The notes: generated by a model from the sequence alone, not told the origin. 64,000 bases of DNA from Bacillota bacterium (GCA_029961055.1 JASBVM010000047.1:1-64000), one strand, 5' to 3'; counted from the first letter of the stretch, positions 53,831-62,716 are shown. Made by a program: numbers and translations.

Positions 53831-55201
53831 ATGCAGCCGCTGACCCTGGAGCGGCGCCCGGAGGCGGCTCTGCCCCTCGGCCAGATGGCCCTGGCCACGG
53901 CCGGCCTGGCGCTCTTCTCGCTCGCCGTCGGCCTGCTCGGGCCGGACCTGTTCGGGCCGGACGGCTGGCGAACCCCGGCGGCGCTCCTGACGGTTCACCT
54001 GGCGACGCTCGCCTGGTTGACGCCCTTGATGATGGGCGCGCTCTACCAGCTCGTCCCCGTGGTGCTCCACCTGCCCCTGGCGCTGCCGGGCTGGGCCGTT
54101 CCGGCCCGGCGTGTCTACACGCTGGGGCTGGTGCTCTTTCTCGCGGGCCTGGCCGCATGGAGCGGCGTGCCGGGCTTCGGCTGGCTGGCCGCCCGGCCCT
54201 CGGCCGCCTGGATCAGCCTGGCCGCCGGAGGAAGCCTCCTCGCCCTGGCGATCCTCGTCTTCCTGGTGCAGATGGGCTTCACGCTGGCCGGCCTGCGGCA
54301 GGCCGGCTGGAGCCTGCAGGCGGCGGCGGTGCTGGCGGCCCTTCTGGCGCTGGCGGCTGTCGCCGGCTGGGGGCTGACGCTCGCCCTCAACCTGCGGCTC
54401 GGCTTCCTGGGGGCCGGGGTGGAGAAGCAGCTGGCGATCCACGTGACGCTGGGGCTGGGCGGGTGGTTCGGCAGCCTGGCCATGGGCGTCGGCTACCAGC
54501 TGATCCCCATGTTTGCGCCGACGCGCCACCTGGAGCTGCCGGAGGCCGGCTGGGTGCTGGGCGCTTGGCTGCTCGGCCTCGCCGGCGTCCTGGGCGGCCT
54601 CTGGCTTGCGCCTGCGAGCGTACGCTGGCTTCTTCTCCTCCCCGGGGCCTCCATGGTCGCCTGGGCCGGCGACGTCGTGCGCATCGTCCGCCGCCGCAGC
54701 CGCTCCCAGCCCATGCCCCTGGTCACCCGCTTCAGCCTGGCGGCCGCCCTGACCCTGGGCGCGGCCGCCCTCTGGGCGATGGCCGCCGCCTGGGGTCGGG
54801 CTCCGGGCGCGCCGGTGGCGCTGGGCGGCTTCCTGGCGCTGGCCGGTTACACGCTCCTGGGGGTGGGTCAGATGTTCAAGATCGTCCCCTTCGTCCTCTG
54901 GCAGCGCCTCTACCTGGCGGCAGGAAGCGTGCGCCCCTCCCCGGCGGCCCTCGCCTCGCCGCCACCCCCGCTCAAGACCGGTCTCTGGCTTCCCGAGCCT
55001 CCTGCGCAGCTGGCCCTGCCGCTCTTCCTGGTCGCCCTGGGGCTGGTCGCGGCGGGCGCGGCCGGCGGCCTCCCCGCCCTCCTCGTCCCGGGCTGCGTCC
55101 TCTGGGGGCTGGCCGGCCTGCTCTCGACCGGCCTGATCGGCTGGGCCTACCGGGCGGCGGCCCGCTCCGCCCGGGCGCTGGAGGGGTCCCGGCTGCGGTG
55201 A
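53831..55201 (+). CDS. heme-copper-oxidase subunit I-like 12-TM membrane protein (paralogue)
   Basis: A 456-residue membrane protein, paralogous to the one at 46247-47611. The shared helices are VHLATLAWLTPLMMGALYQLVPVV (His56, with Tyr72 where the paralogue has His68), HVTLGLGGWFGSLAMGVGYQLIPMF (His204) and QMFKIVPFVLWQRLY. A copper-B His set is again missing. The pair looks like an internally duplicated, reduced relative of NO-reductase/oxidase subunit I. The ATG has GGGGGGAAGG upstream, 63 bp after the radical SAM gene; the end overlaps the JAMM gene by 4 bp. Being in the same regulon as NirK, NO reduction, NO sensing or heme handling are candidate roles. Confidence 0.7.
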   Translation: MQPLTLERRPEAALPLGQMALATAGLALFSLAVGLLGPDLFGPDGWRTPAALLTVHLATLAWLTPLMMGALYQLVPVVLHLPLALPGWAVPARRVYTLGLVLFLAGLAAWSGVPGFGWLAARPSAAWISLAAGGSLLALAILVFLVQMGFTLAGLRQAGWSLQAAAVLAALLALAAVAGWGLTLALNLRLGFLGAGVEKQLAIHVTLGLGGWFGSLAMGVGYQLIPMFAPTRHLELPEAGWVLGAWLLGLAGVLGGLWLAPASVRWLLLLPGASMVAWAGDVVRIVRRRSRSQPMPLVTRFSLAAALTLGAAALWAMAAAWGRAPGAPVALGGFLALAGYTLLGVGQMFKIVPFVLWQRLYLAAGSVRPSPAALASPPPPLKTGLWLPEPPAQLALPLFLVALGLVAAGAAGGLPALLVPGCVLWGLAGLLSTGLIGWAYRAAARSARALEGSRLR

Positions 55202-55713
55202 TATCCTCCCGGCCGGGGGGGCGGACGTTGGAAGCGACCGGCGGGGAGCCGGCGCGGGGCGGGGACCGGCTCGAACTTCCCCGGGGGCTGGTGCGGGAGA
55301 TGCTGGCCTACGCACGGAGCCAGCTCCCCAACGAGGCGTGCGGTCTCCTGGGCGGCCGGGCCGGCCGGGCCGAGCGCTTCTATCCGGCCACGAACCAGGA
55401 AGCCAGCCCCACCGCCTACTCCATCCCGGCGGAGGAACTCCTCCGTATCCTCACGAGCCTCGAAGGCGAGCAGCTCGAGCTGGTCGCCGTCTTCCACTCG
55501 CACCCGCGCGGTCGCGCCTATCCCTCGCCCGTCGACATCCGCCAGGCGTACTACCCGGAGGCCGTCTACCTGATCGCCTCGCTGGCCGGACCGGAGCCGG
55601 AGCTGCGCGGCTACCGCATCCGGCGCGGACGGGCGGAGAGGGTCGCCCTGGCGTTCCCGGGCGAAGGGAGCGCCTGGCGAGGGCGGCCCGAGGGGGCAAC
55701 CGGGCGACTTTAG
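55198..55713 (+). CDS. JAMM/MPN-type metallopeptidase
   Basis: A 171-residue protein with a complete JAMM zinc motif: Glu in LPNEACGLLGG, then AVFHSHPRGRAYPSPVDI, which supplies HxHx7Sx2D. In bacteria this Mec/RadC-like stand-alone form cleaves C-terminal extensions from ubiquitin-like sulfur carriers or acts in Mo-cofactor, thiamine or cysteine pathways. A partner such as ThiS/MoaD is not in the window. The GTG start overlaps the preceding stop; a TTG ten codons later (55228) with GGGGGG in front is the alternative. It ends the operon from site C. The C-terminal 25 residues are unconserved. Confidence 0.87.
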   Translation: MISSRPGGRTLEATGGEPARGGDRLELPRGLVREMLAYARSQLPNEACGLLGGRAGRAERFYPATNQEASPTAYSIPAEELLRILTSLEGEQLELVAVFHSHPRGRAYPSPVDIRQAYYPEAVYLIASLAGPEPELRGYRIRRGRAERVALAFPGEGSAWRGRPEGATGRL

Positions 55714-55827
55714 CAAGTTTCGGTTGGGAATAGTTGACGGAGCAGCGCCGGGGTGCAAGACTTCCGGTAAGGACCCCACGCGCGCAACAGTCAGCTGGCA
55801 GCATTCGCAGGGGAGGGGGCGCGGGCG

Positions 55828-56184
55828 ATGTCGCAGGCCGGGCTCGAAGAGGAGCTGGAGCCGGAGCCGAGCCATGCCGGCCCGGTCCTCTGCGGGGAGT
55901 TCCAGCGCGCCGCGGAGCTGGTCGGGCGGCGCTGGGTGGTGGAGATCCTCTGGACGCTGGGCGAGGGACCGCTGCGCTTCATGCAGATCCGGCGGCGTGT
56001 GCCCGGGTTGAGCGACCGTCTCCTCTCGCAGCGCCTTCAGGAGCTGGAGCGGGAAGAGCTCGTGGCGCGCGAGGTGGACGCCTCCTCGCGCCCGGTTCGG
56101 GTCGCCTACGCGCTCACCTCCAGGGGCCGCGGGCTGGTCCAGGTGCTCCGCCACCTCCACGGCTGGGCTCACCAGTGGGTCTGA
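55828..56184 (+). CDS. HxlR-family winged-helix regulator
   Basis: A 118-residue regulator with the HxlR pattern: CGEFQRAAELVGRRWVVEILWTLGEGPLRFMQIRRRVPGLSDRLLSQRLQELEREELV, then the wing VRVAYALTSRGRGL. HxlR proteins bind as dimers and often sense redox or electrophilic stress; the Cys at residue 22 sits where redox-active members carry theirs. A TTGACG at 55734 may be its -35, but no good -10 is seen. It is monocistronic at the end of the NO-related cluster; its targets are unknown. Confidence 0.9.
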   Translation: MSQAGLEEELEPEPSHAGPVLCGEFQRAAELVGRRWVVEILWTLGEGPLRFMQIRRRVPGLSDRLLSQRLQELEREELVAREVDASSRPVRVAYALTSRGRGLVQVLRHLHGWAHQWV

Positions 56185-56215
56185 ACGAAGCCTGGCGGCG
56201 CCGGAGGTTGACGCC

Positions 56216-56687
56216 TCACGCTCCCGCTTCGGTGAGGACGAGAAAGGGTCCCCGGGCCCGGTGGACTCGCTCGACGCCCAAGCCGGCCCGTACCACGTTC
56301 TCCGCGCGCGCCGGTCGATGCGGGTGCCTCTCGGACCGGCCACCAGCGGGTCGGAGGGATTCCTCGGCGGGCCGATGAACGGCCGGTGCCCAGGGCCGGA
56401 CCGGGCACCCTGCAGAAGACGCAAGTGGCCAGCACCGTGTCGACCGAGCCGTCGCGGAAGGCCAGCCGTCGTGCGTCCGCCGCCTGGAGGATGACGGGGA
56501 GAGGGGCCTTCCCGTCCCGGGCATGTGCCAGCCTCTTCGGGCTGAAGTCGACGCCCGCCACCTCGCGGGTGGCGGCGGGACCGTCAAGGGGCGGGTTCTT
56601 CCCAGTGCCCGCGCCGATTTCCAGCGTCCGGCCCCGTGCCCGGAGCAGCGTCCGGCGGCGCCAGCCGTCTCGGATCCACCCATCCAT
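56216..56687 (-). pseudogene. decayed SAM-dependent methyltransferase
   Basis: The minus strand from 56687 reads MDGWIRDGWRRRTLLRARGRTLEIGAGTGKN... with a class I methyltransferase motif I (LEIGAGTGKN), then GVDFSPKRLAHAR, QAADARRLAF and DTVLATCVFCRVPGP (motif IV region). After about 56390 the protein becomes nonsense, while a neighbouring frame gives LRPAGGRSERHPHRP, which looks like the missing continuation. The N-terminal YD-A-YD part and the C-terminus are absent. It is therefore a frameshifted, truncated remnant of a phospholipid or ubiquinone-type methyltransferase. Confidence 0.6.
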
Positions 56688-56934
56688 GACGTCACAGACC
56701 CCAGACCCGGGCGTTCCGGTCCGCCTTGCGGCGAACCCTCTCGCTGAGGCGATCGCCGGGCGCGCCGCCTTCCCTCCGTGAGAACCCGTGAGCCGATCTG
56801 GGCGACGCGCCTCCCGGCGGAGGCGTCGGGCAGGAAACGCCTGCCATTGCCAGGCGGCAGGAGGCCGCGCATGAATAGATGAGCACATCGCATGCCTGGG
56901 CCCAAATCCCGTCCAGAGGGAGGCGGATGCGGCG
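56688..56934. other. intergenic region upstream of greA
   Basis: No gene is supported. It should contain the greA promoter; TTGCCA near 56846 is a possible -35, but no -10 at the correct distance is convincing. Confidence 0.35.
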
Positions 56935-57432
56935 GTGGATGAGGAGGTCATCCTCACCCAGGAAGGCTTGAAGAAGCTGGAGAGCGAGCTCGAGGAGCTG
57001 AAGAGGCGGCGGTTGGTGGTGGCCGCCCGGCTCCATGACGCCCGGGAACTGGGCGACCTCTCGGAGAACGGCGAGTACCAGGCGGCGCGGGAGGAGCAGG
57101 GCCAGCTGGAACGCCGGATCGCCGCGCTCGAGGCGACGCTCCAGAAGGCCAGGGTCGCCGACCCCCGCAGCAGCGATCCCGGCGCCATCGCGGTCGGCTC
57201 CCGGGTCGAGGTGGAGGTGGAGGACCCCGACGACCCGGGGCGCGAGGTGCTCCGGATCGTCGGGCCCTCCGAGGCGGACCCGGCCGCCGGCCGGATCTCC
57301 TACCAGTCGCCGGTGGGCTCCGCCCTCATGGGACGGAGGGCCGGCGAGACGGTGGAGGTGAAGCTTCCCGGCGGCGCGCTGGTCCGCTACAAGGTGCTGG
57401 ATGTCCGGGTCGACGAACCGGCGTCCGGCTGA
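56935..57432 (+). CDS. greA: transcription elongation factor GreA
   Basis: A 165-residue GreA. An N-terminal coiled coil (LTQEGLKKLESELEELKRRR...ARELGDLSENGEYQAAREEQGQLERRIAALEATL) carries the acidic tip motif DLSENGEY that enters the RNA polymerase secondary channel and triggers cleavage of backtracked RNA. The C-terminal FKBP-like domain follows (VGSRVEVEVED, ISYQSPVGSALMGRRAGETVEVKLPGG). Full length. The GTG start has GGGAGGCGGATG upstream. Monocistronic. The lack of neighbouring lysS or other usual partners is not unusual. Confidence 0.95.
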   Translation: MDEEVILTQEGLKKLESELEELKRRRLVVAARLHDARELGDLSENGEYQAAREEQGQLERRIAALEATLQKARVADPRSSDPGAIAVGSRVEVEVEDPDDPGREVLRIVGPSEADPAAGRISYQSPVGSALMGRRAGETVEVKLPGGALVRYKVLDVRVDEPASG

Positions 57433-57453
57433 GGCCAGGGTCGGCCGGCCCGC

Positions 57454-58200
57454 TCACCAGACGCGGATCCGGCCCCGGTAGCGCTCCATCCGGCGCGCGT
57501 TCCGCTCGCTGGCGCCGTCCAGGTTCCCGCTCTCCCAGACCGGCGGCTCGAGGCCGCGCTCGACCAGCAGCGCGGCGGCGAGCGCGAAGATCGCCTGGAC
57601 GGCGAAGATCCCCACCACCCCGGAGGCCGGAGCCAGCGGCTGCTCCAGGCCGGGGAGGCGGAGGAGACCTTCACCCAGGGGCGTTCCGGTGTCCACCACC
57701 ACGTCGGCCACCTCGTAGAGCTTCCGGCCGGAGGAGTGGCGCGAGCCCACCGCCTGCGAGTACGGCAGGCTGGTGATGGCCACCACCGGAACGCCCCGCG
57801 CCCGGGCCTCCATCGCCACCTCGATGGGAGCCGCATTCCTCCCCGAGTTGGAGATCACGATCAGCACGTCGGCCGGGGTGAGCCTCCGGTGTTCGACGAT
57901 CGCGCGCCCGAAGCCCTCCAGGCGCTCCAGGAACTCGCTCTTGGTCACGTCCTGGTGGCCGGTCAGGCTGGGCTCGAGGATGGCGTCGACCGGCACCAGG
58001 ACGCCCGCCCGGTAGGCGACCTCCTCGGCGACCAGATGGGAGTGGCCCGTGCCGAAGGTGAAGACCACGCCCCCGCCCGCCACCGCATCCGCCACCAGCC
58101 TGGCCGCCTGCTCGACGGCGCCGGCCTCCCGCTCCACCAACCGTCTCAGCAGCGCCTCCACCCTGCGGCCATACTCCTGCAATACCTCTGCCGGCTTCAT
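57454..58200 (-). CDS. SIS-domain sugar-phosphate isomerase-like protein
   Basis: A 248-residue SIS-domain protein of the UPF0309 type: GGGVVFTFGTGHSHLVAEEVAYRAG, DVLIVISNSGRNAAPIEVAMEARARGVPVVAITS and QPLAPASGVVGIFAVQAIFALAAALLVERG. SIS domains bind phosphosugars, and relatives act in amino-sugar metabolism or regulate it. Exact substrate unknown. The ATG has GAAGGAGGCTGAGC upstream. It is convergent with greA (21 bp apart) and lies downstream of the LCP gene on the same strand, 82 bp away, which hints at a cell-wall sugar link. Confidence 0.85.
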   Translation of the reverse strand: MKPAEVLQEYGRRVEALLRRLVEREAGAVEQAARLVADAVAGGGVVFTFGTGHSHLVAEEVAYRAGVLVPVDAILEPSLTGHQDVTKSEFLERLEGFGRAIVEHRRLTPADVLIVISNSGRNAAPIEVAMEARARGVPVVAITSLPYSQAVGSRHSSGRKLYEVADVVVDTGTPLGEGLLRLPGLEQPLAPASGVVGIFAVQAIFALAAALLVERGLEPPVWESGNLDGASERNARRMERYRGRIRVW

Positions 58201-58282
58201 GCTCAGCCTCCTTCGGTCGCGGTCCCTTCCCGGGCCGCGAACCCACCTTCGCAACCGCCGGGCGCCTCTCCTCGCGCCGGCC

Positions 58283-59344
58283 TCACCCCGGCACCGGCAA
58301 CGGGACGCGGCCCGGGAAGGGCGGCAGGCCGAAGGTGACCGCCACCACGCGCCGGATGGCGTCGGGGTGGGGGAGGAGGACGTCGGCGCCCGCGGGGGTG
58401 ACCCAGTTGCTGACGGCGCCGTTGGCGTAGGCGAGGAGGCCGTGGGCGACGCGGTCCTGGGGGACGGCCTCCAGGGCGGCGGCGTAGGCGAGGACCTGGC
58501 CGGCGGGGAAGTCGGTGCGGATCGTCCTGCCCAGGTCGTCCAGGATGCGGGGGATCCGGGGCAGGTTCTGGACGCGCAGGAACTGCTGCTTGAGGGCGAG
58601 CAGGAGCTGCTGCTGGCGCTGGGCGCGGCCCAGGTCGCCCAGGGGGTCGGCGTGGCGCTCGCGCACGTAGTCCAGGGCCATCTGGCCGTCCATGTGCTGG
58701 ACGCCCTTGGGGATGAGCAGGTGCCGGTAGTGGATCATGTCGGGGGCGGGGAAGCGGGGGTCGTCGAGGGTGTAGGGGACGTCGACGGTCACCCCGCCGA
58801 GGTCGTCGATCAGGCGGCGGAAGCTGTCGTAGTCGAGGACGACGTAGTAGTCGGGGCGGATGCCGGTCAGCTGGGCGACCACCTGCTTGACCAGCGGCGC
58901 GCCGCCGAGCTCGTAGGCGGTGTTGATGCGGTCGTGGCCGTGGCCGGGGATGGGGACCCAGAGGTCGCGCGGGATGGAGAGGAGCGCGGCGCGCTGGCGG
59001 CCGGGATCGAGCCGGGCGAGCAGGATGGAGTCGGTCAGGGGCGGCTGGTGGAGCGTCTGCGCCTGCTGGACGCCCAGCACCAGCACCGAGACCGGCGGCA
59101 GATCCCCGGTCATCGCCTCGGCCACGGAGACCGCGGGTGGGGCGGTCGCCGCCCGCGCCGCCGGCGGCAGCCTGGGCGCGAAGGAGCGGTGGGCCCCGGC
59201 CGCGGCGAGGAGCGCCAGGAGGAGGAAGGAGGCTCCGGCGAGAAGCCAGCGGCGGCGCCCGGGTTCAGGGAGGTCCCCCCGCGCGGGGGAGGGGGGCGGG
59301 GGCGCGGCCGGGGCGGCGCTGTCGCGCTGTGCTTCCTGGTTCAC
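58283..59344 (-). CDS. LytR-CpsA-Psr (LCP) family protein
   Basis: A 353-residue protein with a cytoplasmic Pro-rich start, one membrane helix (WLLAGASFLLLALLAAAGA) and an extracytoplasmic LCP domain. Catalytic residues of the family are visible: DSILLARLDPGRQRAALLSIPRDLWVPIPGHGHDRINTAYELGG (Asp and Arg pairs) and YVRERHADPLGDLGRAQRQQQLLLAL. LCP proteins attach teichoic acids or other anionic polymers from undecaprenyl carriers to peptidoglycan, which supports a Gram-positive envelope. The GTG has GGAGGAGCACCC upstream. The C-terminus extends about 60 residues beyond the core. Confidence 0.92.
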   Translation of the reverse strand: MNQEAQRDSAAPAAPPPPSPARGDLPEPGRRRWLLAGASFLLLALLAAAGAHRSFAPRLPPAARAATAPPAVSVAEAMTGDLPPVSVLVLGVQQAQTLHQPPLTDSILLARLDPGRQRAALLSIPRDLWVPIPGHGHDRINTAYELGGAPLVKQVVAQLTGIRPDYYVVLDYDSFRRLIDDLGGVTVDVPYTLDDPRFPAPDMIHYRHLLIPKGVQHMDGQMALDYVRERHADPLGDLGRAQRQQQLLLALKQQFLRVQNLPRIPRILDDLGRTIRTDFPAGQVLAYAAALEAVPQDRVAHGLLAYANGAVSNWVTPAGADVLLPHPDAIRRVVAVTFGLPPFPGRVPLPVPG

Positions 59345-59479
59345 GGGTGCTCCTCCTCTCCGCGTTCGGGTGGGAGAAGGATGTGCGGAGGGCAGGCGCT
59401 TCTTGCACTTGGTCACCTTGTACGCCGCCCGGTGCCGGATCAGACCGGGGACGAGGCGAGCGAGGAAGGGGGCGCGGCG

Positions 59480-60436
59480 ATGACCGGCTCTGCGGCCGCC
59501 GGAACGCCCGGGGTGGAGCTTCCGCGGCGCGAGATCCCGGGGAGCCGGGTCTGGATCCCCGTCATGGGCCAGGGCACCTGGGGGATGGGGGAGGCGCGGG
59601 CCCGCTTCGCGGCGGAGGTGGAGGCGCTCCGCCTGGGCATCGAGGAGGGGCTGACGCTCATCGACACCGCCGAGTTCTACGGGGCGGGCGGTGCGGAGCG
59701 GGTGGTGGGCGAGGCGGTCCGTGACTGCCGGGAGCGGGTCTTCCTGGTCACCAAGCTCTGGCCTTCGCACGCCGGGCGGAGCGAGGCGCTGGCCGCCCTG
59801 TCGTCGGCGCTCAAGCGGCTCGGCACGGAGTACGTGGACGCGGTCCTCCTCCACTGGCCCACCCGATCGGTGCCCCTCGAGGAGACGCTGGCGGCCTTCC
59901 GGGAGATGCGGGAACGGGGCCTCGCCCGCTTCACCGGCGTCAGCAACTTCGACCTCCGCTGGCTCCAGGCCGCCGGCCGGGCGCTGGGGAGCGGAGAGCG
60001 GCTGGTCTTCGACGAGATCCCCTACGGTCTGGGCGACCGGCGCGCCGAGCGCTCGGTCCTGCCCTGGGTCAGGGAGCATGGGCTGCTGGCCCTGGCGTAC
60101 AGCCCCCTGGCCCACGGCCGCTTCCGCCGCTGGCAGGGCTGGGAGCGGCTGGAGGCATTGGCCCGGCGGCTCGGGCGGACCGCCACCCAGCTGGCGCTGG
60201 CCTGGCTGGTCCGGCAGCCGGCGGTGGTCGCCATCCCCAAGGCGGTGCGGCCGGAGCACATCCGGCAGAACGCCGAAGCGGCCCGCCTCCCGCTGGACGA
60301 GGCGACCCTGGCCGAGATCGAGGCGGCCTTCCCCGCTCCCGGGCGGGAGCTGCGACCGGCGCTCCCGCCCTACAACCTCTTCTTCCGGCTGGCCTGGGCC
60401 GCGACGCACCGGCGGGCACCGGGCGGCCCGGCCTGA
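59480..60436 (+). CDS. aldo/keto reductase
   Basis: A 318-residue TIM-barrel oxidoreductase with the catalytic tetrad: Asp and Tyr in LIDTAEFYG, Lys in LVTKLW, His in VLLHWP. The C-terminal NADPH-binding stretch is AIPKAVRPEHIRQNAEA. It belongs to the broad AKR family acting on small aldehydes and ketones; substrate is undefined. It lacks a signal sequence. The ATG has GAGGAAGGGGGCG upstream. It is divergent from the LCP gene and convergent with the diguanylate cyclase gene, so it stands alone. Confidence 0.93.
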   Translation: MTGSAAAGTPGVELPRREIPGSRVWIPVMGQGTWGMGEARARFAAEVEALRLGIEEGLTLIDTAEFYGAGGAERVVGEAVRDCRERVFLVTKLWPSHAGRSEALAALSSALKRLGTEYVDAVLLHWPTRSVPLEETLAAFREMRERGLARFTGVSNFDLRWLQAAGRALGSGERLVFDEIPYGLGDRRAERSVLPWVREHGLLALAYSPLAHGRFRRWQGWERLEALARRLGRTATQLALAWLVRQPAVVAIPKAVRPEHIRQNAEAARLPLDEATLAEIEAAFPAPGRELRPALPPYNLFFRLAWAATHRRAPGGPA

Positions 60437-60458
60437 GCGGGCGGCAGCTGCAGGCCGC

Positions 60459-61316
60459 TCACCGCCACGGACGGGCCAGGAGGTGGAGGGCGCGGCGGGG
60501 GAGGATCCACCGCCCCTCCTCGGTGAGGAGGGCGAGGCTCCCCGGATCCCCTTCCACCGGCTGGACGGAGAGGACGCGGACCGGCCGTCCGTCCACCCAG
60601 ATACAGCTGACGGAACCCAGCTCGTCATACCCCAGGTTGAGGCGGAGCGCTTCAGGGCCGCCGGCCGGGCCGGCGGCCGGCTCCCCGGCGGGCGGGCGCG
60701 GAGGGCCCTCCTCGCCCGGGGGCCGGCCGTGTCCGTCCGCCGCTTCCTCCCCCTCGACCGGGCCGGGGGGTTCCTCGGACCGCTTGGTCTCGTAGAGCCA
60801 GCGGTCGGCGGCGGCGAGGAGCGCCTCGGGGGTCCGGCCGTCCTCCGGCCAGGCCGCGACGCCCACGCTGATGGTCACCCGGGCACCGGCCCGCCGGGGC
60901 CCCTCCCGGAGGCGCGTCGCGATCTCCGAGGCCTCCGCGCGGCCGGTCTCGGGGAGCAGGATCACGAACTCGTCCCCGCCGAAGCGGAAGAGCTCGTCCG
61001 CCTGGCGGAGCGTCGACCGCCAGAGGGTCGCCAGCTCGGCCAGCAGGCGGTCTCCCGCCAGGTGGCCGTGCCGGTCGTTGTAGCGTTTGAAGTCGTCCAG
61101 GTCCAGGAAGAGGAGGGCGAAGGGCGTGCCGTACCGCTCGGCGCGCGCCAGCTCCTCCGCCAGCCGTGCCTCCAGGAAGCGGCGGTTGAAGGCCCCGGTG
61201 AGCGGGTCCCGGATCGCCTCCTCATGGAGCCGCGCGACCGCCTCCTCCAGCCGGTCCAGGGCCAGGCGGAGCGCCCGCAGTGCGGCAGCCAGTTCGTCCC
61301 CATCCTGTGCGTCCAT
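60459..61316 (-). CDS. GGDEF diguanylate cyclase
   Basis: A 285-residue cytoplasmic cyclase that makes c-di-GMP. A short coiled coil (residues 8-35) leads to the GGDEF domain (DPLTGAFNRRFL, DLDDFKRYNDRHGHLAGD). The active site RFGGDEF is intact at 113-117, and an inhibitory I-site RQAD at 104-107 has exactly five residues in between, so product feedback is expected. The C-terminal 110 residues have a Pro/Gly/Glu linker and a small beta-rich domain (LNLGYDELGSVSCIWVDGRPVRVLSV...WILPRRALHLL) that I cannot assign. With the EAL protein at 29397 it forms the visible c-di-GMP set of this window. Confidence 0.92.
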   Translation of the reverse strand: MDAQDGDELAAALRALRLALDRLEEAVARLHEEAIRDPLTGAFNRRFLEARLAEELARAERYGTPFALLFLDLDDFKRYNDRHGHLAGDRLLAELATLWRSTLRQADELFRFGGDEFVILLPETGRAEASEIATRLREGPRRAGARVTISVGVAAWPEDGRTPEALLAAADRWLYETKRSEEPPGPVEGEEAADGHGRPPGEEGPPRPPAGEPAAGPAGGPEALRLNLGYDELGSVSCIWVDGRPVRVLSVQPVEGDPGSLALLTEEGRWILPRRALHLLARPWR

Positions 61317-61366
61317 GTCGACACCCGGTTCTCTTTCCGCCGCCCGGACGGCGAGGGGGAGCCCGC

Positions 61367-62716
61367 TCAGCGGCGCAGGGCGGCGCCCTCGGCGGCCACC
61401 GCCCGGACCGCCTCCTCGAAGATCGAGAGCCCTTCCTCCAGGATCTCGTTCGGTACGTTGAGCGCCGGCATGAAGCGGATCACCTCGCCGTGGGTTCCGG
61501 CGGGGTAGAGCAGCAGGCCCCGCTCCAGCGCCTCGGCGATCACGCGGTGGGCGGTCTCGCCGTCCGGTCGGCCGCTGGCGGGATCGACGAACTCGACGCC
61601 GATCATCAGCCCGACGCCGCGCACGTCGCCCATGGAGGGGATCTCCCGCTGGAGCTCCCGGAGCCGCTCCAGCACCGAGGGGCCCAGCTGGGCGGCGCGC
61701 TGCGGGAGCGCTTCCTCCTCCAGCACGTCCAGCGTGGCCAGGCCCGCCGCGCAGCTGACCGGGTTGCCACCGAAGGTGGTGCCGTGCGCGGCGGAGCTCC
61801 AGCTGCGCATCAGGCGCTGGGAGGCGCCGACGGCCGAGAGCGGGAAGCCGGAGGCGATCCCCTTGGCCATCACCAGGATGTCGGGGCGGACATCGAAGGT
61901 CTGGGCGGCAAACATCCGGCCCGTCCGCCCGAAGCCGCTCTGCACCTCGTCGAAGACCAGGAGGATGCCGTGCCGGTCGGCGATCTCCCGCAGACCCGCC
62001 AGGAAGCTCCTGGGCGGGACGATGTAGCCGCCCTCGCCCTGGACGGGCTCGACCACGATGGCGGCCACCTGGGAGGGGTCGACCTCGTGCTCGAAGAGGC
62101 GCTGGAGATGATCCAGCGCCTCCTGGGCGACCCGTTCGGGCTCCGCCCGGTAGGCCGAACGGTAGACGTTGGGGTAGACGGAGTGGTAGACGCCGCCCAG
62201 GAGCGGCTCCTCGCGAAGGCGGTACTTGGCCTTGGAGGCGGTCAGGCTCATGGCTCCGAAGGTCCGGCCGTGGAAGCCCCCCCAGAAGGCGACGACCGCC
62301 GGCCTGCCCGTGGCGTACCGCGCCAGCTTGATGGCCCCCTCCACGGCCTCCGCGCCGGAGTTGCCGAAGAAGAAGCTCTCGATCCCCTCCGGCGTCACCT
62401 CGCGCAGGCGGGCGGCAAGCCGGAGGACCGGCTCGTAGGCCGTGACGCCGATGGCGCTGTGGACCAGCTTGTCCAGCTGTTCGCGGACCGCCGCCAGGAC
62501 CCGCGGGTGGCGGTGGCCGGTGTTGTTGGCGGCGAAGCCCTCCACGAAGTCGACGTAACGCCGCCCGTCGGCCCCCCAGAGGAGGGAGCCCTCGGCCCGC
62601 ACCACGGGGAGGTTCGGCCAGTCGTTGGCCAGGGGAGGTGCCAGGAGCTCGCGCAGGTGATCGACCAGTCCTTCGAAAGGAAGCCTGCTCAGCGCTTCGG
62701 ATTCGCCGCGATCCAA
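61367..62716 (-). CDS. class III pyridoxal-phosphate aminotransferase
   Basis: A 449-residue fold-type I aminotransferase. It shows GNSGAEAVEGAIKLARYATGR (phosphate binding), FWGGFHGRTFGAMSLT, EPVQGEGGYIVPP, LLVFDEVQSGFGRTGRMFA (Asp holding the pyridine ring) and the Schiff-base Lys in LVMAKGIASGFP. It is closest to 4-aminobutyrate/acetylornithine/ornithine aminotransferases; the single sequence does not fix the substrate. The start is probably TTG (62716), weakly supported. It stands alone, following the HAD phosphatase gene on the same strand after 91 bp. Confidence 0.92.
   Translation of the reverse strand: MDRGESEALSRLPFEGLVDHLRELLAPPLANDWPNLPVVRAEGSLLWGADGRRYVDFVEGFAANNTGHRHPRVLAAVREQLDKLVHSAIGVTAYEPVLRLAARLREVTPEGIESFFFGNSGAEAVEGAIKLARYATGRPAVVAFWGGFHGRTFGAMSLTASKAKYRLREEPLLGGVYHSVYPNVYRSAYRAEPERVAQEALDHLQRLFEHEVDPSQVAAIVVEPVQGEGGYIVPPRSFLAGLREIADRHGILLVFDEVQSGFGRTGRMFAAQTFDVRPDILVMAKGIASGFPLSAVGASQRLMRSWSSAAHGTTFGGNPVSCAAGLATLDVLEEEALPQRAAQLGPSVLERLRELQREIPSMGDVRGVGLMIGVEFVDPASGRPDGETAHRVIAEALERGLLLYPAGTHGEVIRFMPALNVPNEILEEGLSIFEEAVRAVAAEGAALRR

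Noticed and set aside
56216-56687. An intact methyltransferase gene
   Set aside because: Motifs are split between two frames and both ends are missing.
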